DNA of 64,000 nt from Warburgia ugandensis (lineage: Eukaryota > Streptophyta > Magnoliopsida > Canellales > Canellaceae). The stretch covers positions 46,269,729 through 46,333,728 of the forward strand of contig CP141133.1 in NCBI GenBank assembly GCA_035236585.1, given 5' to 3'. Positions 49,920-61,530 of the stretch are shown here, one piece after another; within the stretch, counting starts at the first letter, position 1; every line of letters starts with the position of its first letter. The position numbers and the translations under genes are program-made. The notes under the pieces were generated by a model, which did not search any database, was not told the DNA's origin, and was given only the letters and a program-made list of their open reading frames with translations.

Positions 49920-51700
49920 TGTTAAGTATTTAATTTTGGCCAAAAGACCCCTAATTTAGCATTTAATTAGACCATCTAACTCATTAATTTGATGATTTTT
50001 AGATAATCTATGAATTTTAGCTCAAATTGACCATCCAACAGTAAATTGTCAAAATTAACAATTAGATAATCATTTGAGCTAAATGGATGCTTAATGTATG
50101 ATTTAGATGACTCTAATCTAGTCTTTGGTCTTGCAGATAAACTAAAGGAGGATTGGATTGTCAGATTGATATTCAATGGTGTAGATGAGTCAAGAGAGAA
50201 AGAATAGACCAGATCTCTAATAAGGCTAGGGATGAAGGTTTCCTAAAAGAAGAAGAATTCTAAAAATAAGAGGATTTTATGGATGGGATTTGCAAGTAAG
50301 TGAAAGTTCTTAAGAGGAAACCAATTACTAGAGGATAAGTAAAGAGGGGGAGGAGAATTAGGAAGGGGCAAAACTTAAAAAGAGGGAACCGTGGGAGTTG
50401 GAAGAGGGAGTTTGGGTTTTGTCTTTTGCTTTCTTATTTCATCATCTGTTTAATTTGTTTATCGTATTGCCCAAATTTTCATTGTCTCCCCTTCACCGCT
50501 ACTGCTTAAGTTCCACACCCAGCACCCTCCTTTTCACCACGCTCTTTTCTTCCACCATCACACCACCAGTTTCCCAACCAAAAGTTCAGTACCTCTTTTG
50601 TTTCCCTTTCTCGGTTTCATGTTGGAAACCAAGTTCCGATCCGTTCGTTCTCACCATCTCCCCATATTCTCAGCTACTGCCAAACACCCCTTGTCCTTCA
50701 TCTCACGGGACTCACCTTCCTTTCCATCCTACCAGCACTAGCCAAGAGCTCCCTCATTTCCTTGCTTCACCGGTCACCCCAACCTACACCTTTGCCCTCT
50801 GCCCAACCGAATCGCACAGCTTAGGCATGCACAACCCAATTCTACTAGCCTCAGCCTTTCCCACATCTCCCTCATCGTTGCTCTCTTCTTCTCTCCAAGG
50901 CGGCATCACCAACCAGCTGGGTCTATTCTTTTCCCCCAGTTCATCATCATCTACCCGGATTGCCTTCAGCCTCCAGAGCACCGGCCGGCCAGACGACGTC
51001 TTCCTTGGGCCCTGCTCCCATCTACTTCAATGGCCCAGGGCTGGTCGTTTGATCAGTCTGTTCCACACTGCCTGAACTAGACGAACCACTGATGCAAACG
51101 ATCCCCCAAACACCGGCATCACCGCACCACATCTACCCCTGCATTTTTCTCCTTACAGGTTGGAGAAGAAGAAGATAATTTTCTAGGAAAATTCCATTAA
51201 TGCCAGTAGAAAAATTAAAATCTCATTTGAATCCCTATTTTATCTTTTAGTCTATTTTGATCTTTTTATTTATCCAAATTTTGTGTTATTCATGTTATGT
51301 TTGTTCTTAGATAATTCCAGAAATCAAATTTGGTTGATTTAAGCATAACTAAATCAACAGTTTAACTTAAACCAACAGAGGAACATCAATTTCTCATCTG
51401 TTTCATGTGTGAATTTCAATCAAATGTCAAATCTGGTTTATAGGACAATTTAAAGCACTTTTACCTTGATCTTTAATCTGAGAATCTAAAATTAGATCTG
51501 AGCCGTTAAATCTCAAAATTCTTATCTAGCCTAGTTCTCTCAAAAATTTTAGAATCTACCTAATCCCTCCGATGGATAATTAATCAAAAGTGCCAAAAAC
51601 ATGTTGATGAAAAGGCTAATCATGATTTAGGATACCAGATCTATAGAATTTGAAGATAAGTTGTCTAGGGAAGTGGAATTTTCTTAATTTTTTAGTTAAA
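49920..51700 (+). mobile_element. Probable 3' LTR of Athila-3 (end uncertain)
   Basis: It begins TGTTAAGTATTTAATTTTGG immediately after the polypurine tract. The start differs from the TGTTCAATTT LTRs, so Athila-3 may belong to another subfamily. A purine-rich stretch (50200-50400) leads into a C/T-rich stretch (50470-51140), as in other LTRs here. The 225-residue open frame 50398-51075 is Ser/Pro/Phe/Leu-rich without a domain and is best read as LTR leader text. The CA terminus was not located; the given end is a guess. A 5' LTR for comparison is missing. Confidence 0.4.
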
Positions 51701-53562
51701 TTTCTGTTTGCTTTGCAGGTTATGCTGCCATATTTCATCACACAAAATCTCCACATCCATTCCCGCCTGCATTAGCTCAAATTTCTTTCCTTTCCAACTC
51801 ATAGATCATAAATTCCTTGAGTTCCTCTAATGTTTATGACGTTATAAGCGGCCGGCCAGTTTGATTCATTTCAGCCGTTTCTGCCGTATCAACCTTTCTG
51901 GACAAGGAGGCTATGTACCAAATACCAAACTATAACATGAGATTACCACTGGAGATCAGTGCATGTGTTATGGTACCAGCCACATATTTAAATGCTGGTT
52001 TCACTGAAAGTAGTTATAAGCAAGAAGTTTGAAAGTGAAAGGCTTGATGGCAATGGACATATCTCATCCAATGGATCATACTCTTAACTCGATATTTGTG
52101 TTTTGTTTGTGACACAAGTCCCTGTAAGATTCAGTAGCCCTGCAAGGGATGAGCTGCTCCTGGATTTATTTACTTTGATATACGAGGTATCGTGTGGCCA
52201 TGAATGTCAATGCAAAGAGTTGGTGGATGTAGCAATAAGAGGCATCCTACTTGATGCATAATAAAATTCCAATAAAATCAAAGAAAATGATTATTTTACT
52301 CGAAGACTTCTCCCACCCTGCGTAATTCCATAAAATTAAACACGAATGCACTTCCAATGGTTATGTTTAAGATGCCCGTTGGAAGCTGACTACATATGTG
52401 CTACAAGACACCGTAATGCAGTGCCTTTTATCAAGTAAATTCGATGACGAAGCTCACGAGTACTTTGGAACTGGAAACACGTTTGCAGTAAAGTCTGAGG
52501 CAACTGTTTTTGCATAAATAAAGCTACGTTGGGACTTATCACGGTTAGTATCATTCCATCTATCGATCCATGTTAGTCCTTTGTCGGAAGGGACTCGTAT
52601 GTGCAATCGAAACCACTGATCTGGTCAACTATTGTTAGCGTCGACCTTTATGGTTGTGGTTCATGAATGCACTAGACAACGTTACTTTGTGTCCTGAATC
52701 ACAAGGGTCTCCGGCAGAAACAAGATTTGCTGGAAAGGATATCCAGACTTGAAAGAACTTGTTTCCATCTGTTTATCGGACAGGCCAACTTTCTGCTGCG
52801 AAACTAATTTTCTCCATCTTCAGACTGCAACGTAGTTTCTCCTAACAGCTCAAGCGACTCCCAAGCAGTGCTTTCCAGCACGGCCAAAAGCACCACAACT
52901 ACATGCTGTTTGAGACCAACCTCCTAACATGATCTCACGGGACTCACCTATACCTATGATTAATCTGTAAATTATGAGTTTGTACAAAACTACGTGGGCC
53001 ATAGGCTTCTGATGATCCAAAACATATTATTCAAAGCCCAGTCAATAGATATTATTATCCAAAACTGCACCGAGAATCGCATCCTTCAGGTAATCCTATC
53101 TGTTGTTAGTTGTGTGCTGGACGGCAATGGGTTTTGGCAATAGTCTATCCAGAACACAGGCCCGAAGACGAATGTCTCAGATCCCCCAAATCTCAGGTCT
53201 ACTTAAAAATTTGAGGCCGTAGCTTGTGCACGTCATATTCTTTCAACAGATCCAAACAAGAGATCAAATGGAAACATCCAGAGACCTAAAAAATCTGTTA
53301 CGGTACCAGATTTATATTGACTAGGAAATGCTGATATATAAAAAACCAATCACAACCAATAAAAAGGTGATGAGTTTGCTGAAAACCAAGCATGTCCATC
53401 TGTACCAACTCAAAACTAACAAATAAAAACACTCACCTAATAGGGAAATCTGTTCCTGGTAGCCAACTTCATTCTAACACCGATGATATTTTTAAACTAA
53501 ATTTTCTCACTTTGATATGAGATATTGCACTCTCATGCAAAATTGTGAACAGAATGATGATT
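51701..53562. other. Unassigned sequence, includes 3' flank/UTR of PGDH
   Basis: Composition is more balanced than the retroelement regions (about 52000-53200), but no frame longer than about 60 codons, no domain and no terminal repeat was recognised. The part next to 53562 must contain the 3' UTR of the PGDH gene. An acceptor-like TTTGCTTTGCAG occurs on the plus strand at 51708-51719, without a recognised exon behind it. Confidence 0.4.
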
Positions 53563-55457
53563 CTAAAGCTTGAGAAAAACAAACTCCTCGATGGCTTGTA
53601 TGTCGCCAATTTTCCCGAGTGTTTCCGTATTGGGTTCATCATCCACACCAATAGCCATCACTGCTTGCTTTCTTGGGGCAATCCGACCCACAGTCATGAA
53701 GCTCACATTTACATTCTCCTCGCCCAATATACTCCCTACTTGCCCAATCATTCCAGGTTGATCTACCTGTCTACATAGAATGAGGCTACCTTCCAAACTC
53801 ACGTCCACTTCAAAGGAACCCACCTTTGTCAGACGTGGAATCCCATCCTTCACCCTTCCCTCCACTCGAATCTCCCCCGTCTCTGAGATGGCACTTGCAA
53901 ATCTTGACTCTACATTAGCAATCTGAACCTGGATGAACTCAAGTGGGCTTTCAGGTGATCCATCCAATAGAATTCGCTCTTCCGTAATTCGCAGACCTCT
54001 CTGCTTGGCATTGAAATCAGCATTCACCAAGTTCACAAATACACTCGATATGGGCTCAATCAGACCCTTTATGATCATGGCACGGAGGACTCTTGTGTCA
54101 AGATCATCAGGGGCTCTTGAGGATGCATAAGTTATCTTTACCCCTTTCACGCCACTTCCCCCTGCCACCAATTGCACAGCCAACCTGCCAAGCTTCTCAG
54201 CCATTACAATGAAAGGTGCAAGTTCTGATAGGACCTGCACTTGGAATAGAAAAATGTGACATATTTTTCTCTTACATATAATGTGACTGTAATGACTGAT
54301 CAACATGGGGATGACTCAGACCAAAGCAAACAGAACACAAGATAACAGCGCATAGAGCATCAGAATTAAATTCTGAAGCAATTGACAGGTCACTTCATTA
54401 AAAAAGGGTAGCCCCGGTACACGAAGCTCATACCAATGCGGGGTCCGGGCAAGGGACGGACCACAAGGGCCTCTAGTACGCAGCCTTACCTTGCATTTTT
54501 GTAAGAGGCTGTTTCTACGCCTTGAACCCGTGACCTCAAGATCACATGATGACAACTTTTACCATTGCACCAAAGCTCCCCTTCTGACAGGTCACTTCAT
54601 TATAGCATAAAAACTGAATCATGAACGGAAATGTAAATAGTAGCCTGAATTGATGAGGATACCTCAGCAGGAACCATCGGTGCATTTACTGCAGTAGCTG
54701 CAAGCTCCCCTTTTAAGGCCCCAATGACAGCTTCAGCTACTTCAATCGCCACTCCTTCCTGCAAACATTTGATTCAAGCCAAAGGAGGCTACTTTATCAA
54801 GAAGAGCAACTCAAGCAGAAATTGGCAAAAAATAAATACAGTATATTGTATCCTACAAACCTGAGCTTCTGCAGTGCTAGCACCCAGATGTGGGGTTGCA
54901 GTTACATTTTCATGCTGAATTAGTTTGCTGTCTTTAGCTGGGGGTTCTACAGTAAAGACGTCAAGTGCTGCCTGATTCAGGAAAAGCATATCATCAGTTC
55001 TCAGTTTGCATAACCAGAAATTCCAGAAATTGAAAAGTTTACCTAATGAAAACAAGGGAGTCAAAAGGGAACAGAAGAACCTGTGAGACAATTCCAGCAT
55101 CCAGTGCTGTCACAAGAGCTTCTTCATCAATCACACCACCACGAGCAACATTGACAATCCGAACTCCTTTCTTCATCTTTGCAAAAGCTGAATCATTGAG
55201 GATCTTTGATGTGGCAGGAGTAAGAGGCATATGTAGAGAGATGAATTCTGCAACTGATAGGGCTTCATCAAAGCTCACAAGGTCTACACCTATAGCACGG
55301 GCACGATCTGCAGGGGCATATGGATCATGTGCTATAACATGCATTCCTAGGCCCTTGGCACGTCTAGCAACTTCTGATCCGACCTTCCCAAATCCCATCA
55401 CAGCAAGTGTCTTTCCAACAAGTGACACACCAACATATTTGTTTCTTTGCCATTTCC
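53563..55457 (-). CDS. PGDH: D-3-phosphoglycerate dehydrogenase, plastid type (exons 2 to 5, 5' part outside window)
   Basis: The enzyme oxidises 3-phosphoglycerate with NAD+ to 3-phosphohydroxypyruvate, the first step of the phosphorylated serine pathway in plastids. Exons on the minus strand are 55457-55081, 54971-54861, 54758-54663 and 54234-53563 (TAG stop), with GT-AG introns of 109, 102 and 428 bp. The first has the Rossmann motif [17 protein letters not shown] and [13 protein letters not shown] with the catalytic Arg. The second has FTVEPP (Glu) and TPHLGAST (His). The last carries the allosteric-substrate-binding region and a C-terminal ACT domain ([20 protein letters not shown]). The frame is unbroken across all junctions, so the gene looks functional. 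The exon at 55457 starts in codon phase 1 and needs an upstream exon with transit peptide and substrate-binding domain. That exon is not in the window, so intron 1 exceeds 8.5 kb. Confidence 0.95.
54401..54584 (-). mobile_element. Au-type SINE with 18-bp target duplication, in PGDH intron
   Basis: The reverse complement starts GGGGAGCTTTGGTGCAATGG and carries the tRNA-like promoter boxes (GGTCACGGGTTCAAGG as B box), a GTACTAGAGGCCCTTGTGGT core and a GTGTACCGGGGCTACCC end, the hallmarks of the angiosperm Au SINE. TGACAGGTCACTTCATTA flanks it exactly on both sides (54383-54400 and 54585-54602). It accounts for nearly half of the last intron of PGDH and lies in the sense direction. The open frame at 54316-54555 is only SINE text. 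Confidence 0.92.
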
Positions 55458-56339
55458 CTAACACATCAACATGGAGAAAGTAAGACATGTTCCTTTCGGC
55501 AAAACATTAGAGATACAAAGACTTGGGACTTGAGAGGCATGGCTTAATTTCATCACATGAAAATATATCAGACTTCTGGCTGCAGAAATTTCAGCTAGCG
55601 AACTACAACATTAAGAAATTGCAAGTAGAATATTTCTTGAACAAGTTGAATGGTCATGCAGAAGAGAGAAAAACACAAATTTACCCATTTCTTACGACGC
55701 AATTATATTGATAATTTGCCTGAATTACTAAGTCATATCTCCAAGCTTACTTGCAACGTATCTAGGTTACTGATTTAAAACGAAGTGTTAATTGGTTCAA
55801 CTTGTATTATTTCACAATGTTTCTTAGCCTCTCCACTTCTAATCTAACATAGTTATTGCAACAGTTGAAAACTATCGAAGATGACGTTGAGCTGTATATG
55901 AGAAATTCTATTCCAAGCAACACTGCTGAAATAGGCACTTGCACTTACATCTAGATTAGGTCACATATGGATGGATCAAATGGATTTAGAAATTGCATTC
56001 TCAAATAACAAAGGAAAAGAAAGTCATGAAGGTTAAGTTGGGAAAATAACAAAGTCAATAAGCTTAATAAACCAGTACAAGATATTACACCAAGCAGGTT
56101 GATAATTAAACATTTGGTTCAAACTGCATGCTCAGAAAAGGTGGCAGTGTATGATACAGCTATTAGTTTGATATTTTATGAATATGTAGGTCATATATGG
56201 AAGTAATTGATGAGTCCCTTGAATACCTTCCTATATGGAATCTAGGATTTAGGGTATACAGATGTTGTCTTGGTTACATAGTATATAGAGAATAACCAAA
56301 AGTAACCGATCTGATAGTGAATCGTTTAATAGAACATTA
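55458..56339 (-). other. PGDH intron 1, 3' part
   Basis: This stretch lies upstream (on the minus strand) of the acceptor at 55458-55459. It is AT-rich with no open frame of note, no repeat and no recognisable exon. It is intronic by position between the exon at 55457 and the retrotransposon. Confidence 0.6.
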
Positions 56340-56344
56340 GACCC

Positions 56345-56672
56345 TGATGCAACCTGAACTATTCTTGGAGGTATTTACTAAGAAAATAAGGACTAAATGA
56401 GAAGATAACTTGTAGGATATTTTGTATTGAAATTGGTAGAACAGCGGTGCAAAGGTTCAACAAAAGGAATTATAGCCTCTGGTTTTCGAGTAACCAGTGC
56501 CTCCCAAGTCCCGAAAATTCTCTCTACTTCCCTACCTCCTTACCCCTTAATCATGCATGCATAACAGCCTAAGTCTCTTAGCCATCCACCAGCAGCAACA
56601 TGTCACACCTCTCCCCCTGCGTCACGTGCTTTTTCCCTTCTAGAATAGGTATGACGTTTGGGTAGTGCATCA
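56345..56672 (-). repeat. 3' LTR of the Reina-like element
   Basis: It starts TGATGCAACCTGAACTATTC and ends GTAGTGCATCA in plus-strand text. It is 19 bp longer than the other LTR, owing to extra sequence before the end (about 56629-56660). It includes a CpG-rich CGTCACGTGC that is CATG-like in the other copy. Confidence 0.9.
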
Positions 56673-56685
56673 TTACCCTCCCCTA
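56673..56685 (-). other. Polypurine tract of the Reina-like element
   Basis: TTACCCTCCCCTA on the plus strand, that is TAGGGGAGGGTAA on the element strand, directly next to the 3' LTR. Confidence 0.8.
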
Positions 56686-56739
56686 TCAGTTTCACCTTGT
56701 CCTCAAGGTTAAAAGATAGAAATTGAGCACCTATAACTG

Positions 56740-58096
56740 TTCCCCAGTATAGTCACATTCAGGCAATTCCTTCCACTTAACCAAAACTTCCATCTGACCA
56801 TTTAGCAACTTTCTAACCCGCCTGACAGCATCAGGTTGAACAACAAGTTCCAATTCATCTGTTAAGCAGGAGGGTAGAGGCTGAGAGTGAATAGAGTCTG
56901 ACAAGGACTGCTTAAGCTGGGAAACATGGAAGACAAGATGAATTCTGGTAGTACTGGTAACTCCAAATGATATGCAACTTCCCCGACCTGCTCCAACACA
57001 GGAAAAGGACCATAGAACTTGCGACTCAACTTCTCATTTAGCCTCTTTGCCAACCCCTTAAACTTAGATGGATGTAATTTAAAGAAAACCAGGTAACTAA
57101 CTGCAAACTGAACATCCCTACGCTTCTTGTCTGCTTATGACTTCATTCTAGCTTGAGCAGCCACTAAATGATCCTTCAATTCCTGTCAGATAACATTCCT
57201 AGCCATAAGTTGTTGAATGACTGCTTCAACCATAGAGCCTCCATCAGTGAGACGCAGTAAAATAGAGGGCTCACATCCATAAAGGGCCTTGAATGAAGTC
57301 ATCTCAGCTGCACTCCGGTAGGTAGTATTAAACCAAAATTTGGTCAATGAAATCCACTTAGGCCACTGCTTAGAATGACTAGAAGTGAAACAACATAGGA
57401 AGGTTTCAAACAACAATTAACGACTTCAGTTTGCCCATCCGTCTGCAGGTGATAGGCTGTGCTCATCTTTAAGACCATTCTAGCCAGATTGAATAACTCC
57501 GTCCAAAACTGACTAATGAAAAGGCAGTCCCTAGAAGATACTATAGAACGGGAATAACCATGCAGCCTGACTACCTCTTTAGCAAAGAAATTAGCAACAT
57601 CCTGAGCAGTAAATGGATGTTCTAAAACAAGAAAATGGCTATATTTGGTATGGCGTACCACCACTACAAGAATTGTATCCACCCCTTGTGACTTGAGTAA
57701 GCCAGCAATAAAGTCCATTGACAAGTCATCCCAAGCTTGATCAGGAATGGGCAGGGGCTGAAGAAGTCCACCAGGTTGCAATGCTTCATATTTATTTCTT
57801 TGACACACATCGTAGGCAGCAACAAATTTCTGAATATCCTTCCCCATCTCATCCCAAAACAATATACTAGAGAGCCTTTTAAATGTACGAAAAAGCCCAG
57901 AATGTCCACCAGCCAGCCTTGAATGAAATTCCGTAAGTAGAACAGGAATTCTAGGAGAAGTTTTAGGGATGACTAACCTGCCTTGAAAAAGTAGCCACCC
58001 ATTTCTCAATGAAAAAACTGTATGCCTGCCAGGATTGACTAGAAGATCCTGCACAATAGATTTGAGCTGATCATCTTGCTGAATTTCATCTTTCAA
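56740..58096 (-). pseudogene. Integrase and chromodomain of the Reina-like element
   Basis: The open frame 58096-57344 holds the zinc-binding region (HSRLAGGH, then YDVCQRNK, with the first Cys changed to Tyr) and the core: Asp in LSMDFIAGL, a Ser where the second catalytic Asp belongs (IVSSRDCLF), and Glu in DGQTEVVN. After a frame break, WFNTTYRSAAEMTSFKALYG (57345-57285) and RKFYGPFPVLEQVGEVAYHLELP (57030-56950) give the GPF/Y module. VQPDAVRRVRKLL, then MEVLVKWKELPECD (56845-56750), is a chromodomain, which in relatives directs insertion to particular chromatin. The catalytic Ser and frame breaks exclude activity. Confidence 0.85.
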
Positions 58097-58179
58097 TCAT
58101 GACAACCCATTACAGTGGATAATAGAAAGAGCCATCAAATCACAATCTGTAGCAACATTAGGATCTGCAGATGAACTCA

Positions 58180-58690
58180 CTGGAAATGCTGGAGAATTGT
58201 AGGAAATATCAAATTCAATCCTCCTAGAAAGAGCATTTGCTACTATGTTATGACTGCATAGCTTATATTGTATCTTAAACGAAAATCCCAACAACTTAGT
58301 CACCCACTTCTGCTACTCCTTTGATAATAATTTCTAGTCTATTAAGAACCTGAGGCTCTTTTTATCAGCGTGGATAATGAAGTGCTGTCCCATTAGATAA
58401 TGCCTCCATTTATGCAGAGCCAAACTATCGCCATAAGCTCCCTCTCGTAGACTGATTTCAACTAAGCCTTCTCTAATAAATGTTAACTGAAAAATGCAAT
58501 GGGATGTCCTTCCTGCATAAGAACTGCCCGAATCCCACTGCCTGAAGCATCAAATTCCACCACAAACGGCTTAGAAAAATCTGGCATAGCTAAAACTGGG
58601 ACAGAAGTCATGACCACTTTCAACAAATCAAAAGCTTTCTAAGCATCAGAATCCCAATGGAAAGCATTTTTTTTTTTAAAAGCCTAGTCA
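58180..58690 (-). pseudogene. RNase H of the Reina-like element
   Basis: [25 protein letters not shown] text at 58555-58490 contains the first catalytic Asp. Stop-interrupted text follows (SVYERELMA-like, 58445). MTKLLGFSFKIQYK, then NIVANALSRR (58303-58220), is the RNase H C-terminus with an Asp-to-Asn change in the ADALSRR motif. Confidence 0.8.
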
Positions 58691-58799
58691 AAGGTGCTGC
58701 AATTTTACCATACCCCATACAAATCTTCTATAATACCTTGTAAGCCCCAAAAAACCCCTCAAACTTTTAATATCCACTGGAACAGGCCAATCAATAATA

Positions 58800-59560
58800 G
58801 AGGAAATCTTAGAAGGATCTACAACAACTCTGTAGGAAGAAATGATATAAACAAGATACTCCAATTTTTTTTTGGCCAAAAGAACACTTCTTTTTGTTAG
58901 CTACCTGAATATTATCAACTAACAATTGCAATGCAATGCACAGATGCCCTAAATGAGTATGCAAATCTTTGCTATAAACCAGAATATCATCTAAAAATAC
59001 CAAAATAAATCGCCTCAAATAAGGTCGGAAAATATCATTCACAAGGGACTGAAAAGTGGATGGGACATTTGACAATCCAAAGGGCATAACTAAAAATTCA
59101 TAGTGACCCTCGTGAGTACAAAAAGTAGTCTTATGTGTATCCTCATCTCTCACCCGGATCTAGTAATACCCAGATTTCAAATCTAGTTTGGAAAAAATAG
59201 TAGCACCACCCAACTCATCCAACAACTTATCAATGGCAGGGATAGAAACTTATCTAAAACTATAATGCGGTTTAAGCCCCAATAATCAACACAGAAATTC
59301 CACCCAATGCCCTTTTTCCTAGCTAAAAGTACTGGGCTAGAAAAAGGACTAACAGTTGGTTTAATAATCCCAGCCAACAGCATCTCTCTAACAATCTTCT
59401 CAATCTCATTTTTTTTATAGTAAGGATAACAGTAAAGGCGAAGGATAGGGGATTGAGTACCTTTCTTGAAATGAATGGTGTGATCCTACTGCCTGTACAC
59501 AGGTAAACCCAATGGCTGCTGAAAAACCCCTCCATACTCATCCAGAAGCTTTTGCAGTTT
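58800..59560 (-). pseudogene. Reverse transcriptase of the Reina-like element
   Basis: Pieces in two frames read AGIIKPTVSPFSSPVLLARKK (59375-59315), FCVDYWGLN (59295-59270), then THEGHYEFLVMPFGLSNVPSTFQ (59120-59055) and ILVFLDDILVYSKDLHTHLGHL (59005-58945). The catalytic FLDD box is intact. SLRGFLGLTRYYRRFV (58770-58720) is the connection motif. Stops at about 59160 and 59250 and others interrupt the frame. Confidence 0.85.
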
Positions 59561-59845
59561 AGGCTCTTATGCCCTATTCAGTTTCCTTATTCACCTGATT
59601 ATTCTTAAGCTTCACCAAATATCTAGACCTACTGCCATGTAAAGTCTTGATCATTGACTTAAGAGAACACGCAGATTTAGAAAGTGAAGGATCCCCCTGC
59701 AACATCACCTATCTGCCATTAACTTCAAATCTCATGGTCTAATTCTTGTAATTGGTAGAGACGTCCCCTAAGGATCCCAACCATGAAATCCCCAACACCA
59801 CATCAATGTTTTCTAAACTCAAGGCATAATAATCTAGCACCACCA

Positions 59846-60037
59846 CTAACCCCTGCAAATTAATGGGAACCGCAAGACAAAATCCCTTCCCCCTAAGATG
59901 GATACCTCCTCCCCCTTGACCTCAAATTTCTTATCAGCATCAGTGGAAATCTTCAGTTCCTGCTCTAACTCCCTAGAGATGAAGTTATGTGATGCCCTAG
60001 AATCCATCAGCACTATAACTTCTCTATTTCCCAACAA
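59846..60037 (-). pseudogene. Aspartic protease of the Reina-like element
   Basis: VLMDSRASHNFIS (about 60010-59970) is the retropepsin active site with Gly of DSG replaced by Arg. LGGRDFVLRFPL and following text up to 59780 contain the downstream DVVLG-like region. Confidence 0.75.
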
Positions 60038-60181
60038 CCCCTTAAGTTTTAGTGTCTAGTGCAATAAAACTCATAATAGAATACATGGATAAATGTAGTT
60101 GTTCTTCCTCTACATGCTCTGGCTCACCAGGGTTCTCGGCCGGCAGGGTGTGTTCGTCTTCCTTCATGGGCTCTTCAATAA

Positions 60182-61193
60182 TCAATAGGATTTGAAAAGA
60201 TCCACACTTACAACAATGTCCCGGTGCAAACTTCTCATCGCACTTGTAACAGAGCCCATTTTCTCTTCTATATGGAACTTCCTTCTCAGATAATTGCCAA
60301 TAAGAGTGTCGCCGATAGGTCGTCTCTGGTGTTTTTGCGACAGTCTTCTCCAGCCGATAAGGACTGCACTACAGCTCAAGTGCTTTCGAACCACCGAAAC
60401 CAGCACCGTTATTTCTTCTATGTGCGTCACAGCCCTAGGGAACGTATTGTGCCCCAAACGTCCTAAGGCTCCTCCACTGGGCCCTCTCCACTTATTCTCT
60501 TAGGCTCGGTTCAATAGCCACAATTTTTCCTCAGGATCTTGGGCCAGTTCCATCATTTCCTCCAAAGCCACCGGCCTGCTAGTCCTTAACTCAGCCTGCA
60601 TCTCTTCATTCAACCTGTTGAGGAAAAACTACATCAAGAGCTCCTCCAATGCATCACGTAAGGGAGCAGAGAGCAACTCAAACTTCTCCCAATACTCCCC
60701 CACAGTGCCTTCTTGCCTCATATTTATCAGGGCCCCATAGACAGTCCTCACCATCGATGGCTAGAAATGAACCACAAGGGCTGCTCTGAGGGCATTCCAA
60801 GTTTGAATGGGTCTTCGTATCTCTACCCACTGGAACTAGCTAAGAGCTCGGCCTTCAAAAATGATAGAAGCAATCCCAGCCTTATTCTCCTCAGCCGTCT
60901 GGTTCACCCTAAAGTAGTGGTCAGCCCTGAAAATTTACCCATGAGGATCCTTCCCGCTAAACATTGGTAGCAGTTCCCGTCTCAGGCCCTCCAATTCCAC
61001 AAGAAGGATTACTCCCATCACCTGACGACCCATCAAGGAAGTCTCCCTTCCCTTTACCCATTCTCCTCACAATCTCCCTTACTTCAAGTAGGTTTTCTTG
61101 CATAGCACTAAAATCCACCTTGAGCTCATCAATCTCCCTCTCTAAGCTCTCCATCCGATTCTCCATTTCTGAGCCGTCACGAGTTTTTACCAT
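60182..61193 (-). pseudogene. gag of the Reina-like element
   Basis: The likely start is ATG at 61193, just inside the primer site: MVKTRDGSEMENRMESLERE, then a predicted coiled coil (ELKVDFSAMQENLLEVREIV). Conserved Gag text follows in broken frames: a 'FSGKDPHG'-like motif (60960), 'NALRAALVVHF'-like (60795-60765), 'GTVGEYWEKFELL' (60710-60675) and 'EMQAELRTSRPVALEEMMELAQ' (60605-60545). A CCHC zinc knuckle, CYKCDEKFAPGHCC, lies at 60251-60210. Internal stops prevent a full Gag. Confidence 0.8.
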
Positions 61194-61206
61194 AAACCCA
61201 AGACGA

Positions 61207-61219
61207 GGCTCTGATACCA
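61207..61219 (-). other. Primer-binding site, initiator tRNA-Met
   Basis: GGCTCTGATACCA on the plus strand, that is TGGTATCAGAGCC on the element strand, a perfect plant initiator-Met primer site two bases inside the 5' LTR. Confidence 0.95.
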
Positions 61220-61221
61220 AT

Positions 61222-61530
61222 TGATGCAACCTGAACTATTCTTGGAGGTATTTACTGAGAAAATAAGGACTAAATGATAGAAGATGATAAGTTGTAGGAT
61301 ATTTTGTATTGAAATTGGTAGAACAGCAGTACAAAGGATCAACAAAAGCAACTATAGCCTCTAGATTTTGAGGAACCAATGCCTCCCAAGTCCCGAAAAT
61401 TCTCTATCTACTTCCCTCCCTCCTTACCCCTTAATCATGCATGCATAATGGCCTAAGTCTCTTAGCCATCCAGTAGCAGCCACATGTCACACCTCTCCCC
61501 CTGTGTCACATGCGTATTGGTGGTGCATCA
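61222..61530 (-). repeat. 5' LTR of the Reina-like element
   Basis: It starts TGATGCAACCTGAACTATTC and ends TGGTGCATCA in plus-strand text, collinear with 56345-56672. The duplication GACCC follows at 61531-61535. Confidence 0.9.

Larger units (their letters stand above)
56345..61530 (-). mobile_element. Reina-like Ty3 chromovirus, full structure, GACCC target duplication
   Basis: A 5186-bp element in the PGDH intron, sense to the gene. LTRs of 328 bp (56345-56672) and 309 bp (61222-61530) both run TGATGCAACC to TGCATCA. GACCC lies on each side (56340-56344 and 61531-61535). The interior has an initiator-Met primer site, gag, protease, RT, RNase H, integrase and a C-terminal chromodomain in order. 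Small size, short LTRs and chromodomain fit the Reina clade (inference). By eye the LTRs differ at roughly 20-25 positions plus a 26-bp indel, so the insertion is not recent. Stops and active-site changes make it inactive. Confidence 0.9.

Noticed and set aside
50398..51075. 225-codon open frame on the plus strand
   Set aside because: Ser/Pro/Leu/Phe-rich translation of a C/T-rich tract with no domain, in an LTR-like context just after an Athila polypurine tract.
55046..55483. 145-codon plus-strand frame
   Set aside because: Antisense shadow of the PGDH exon at 55081-55457.
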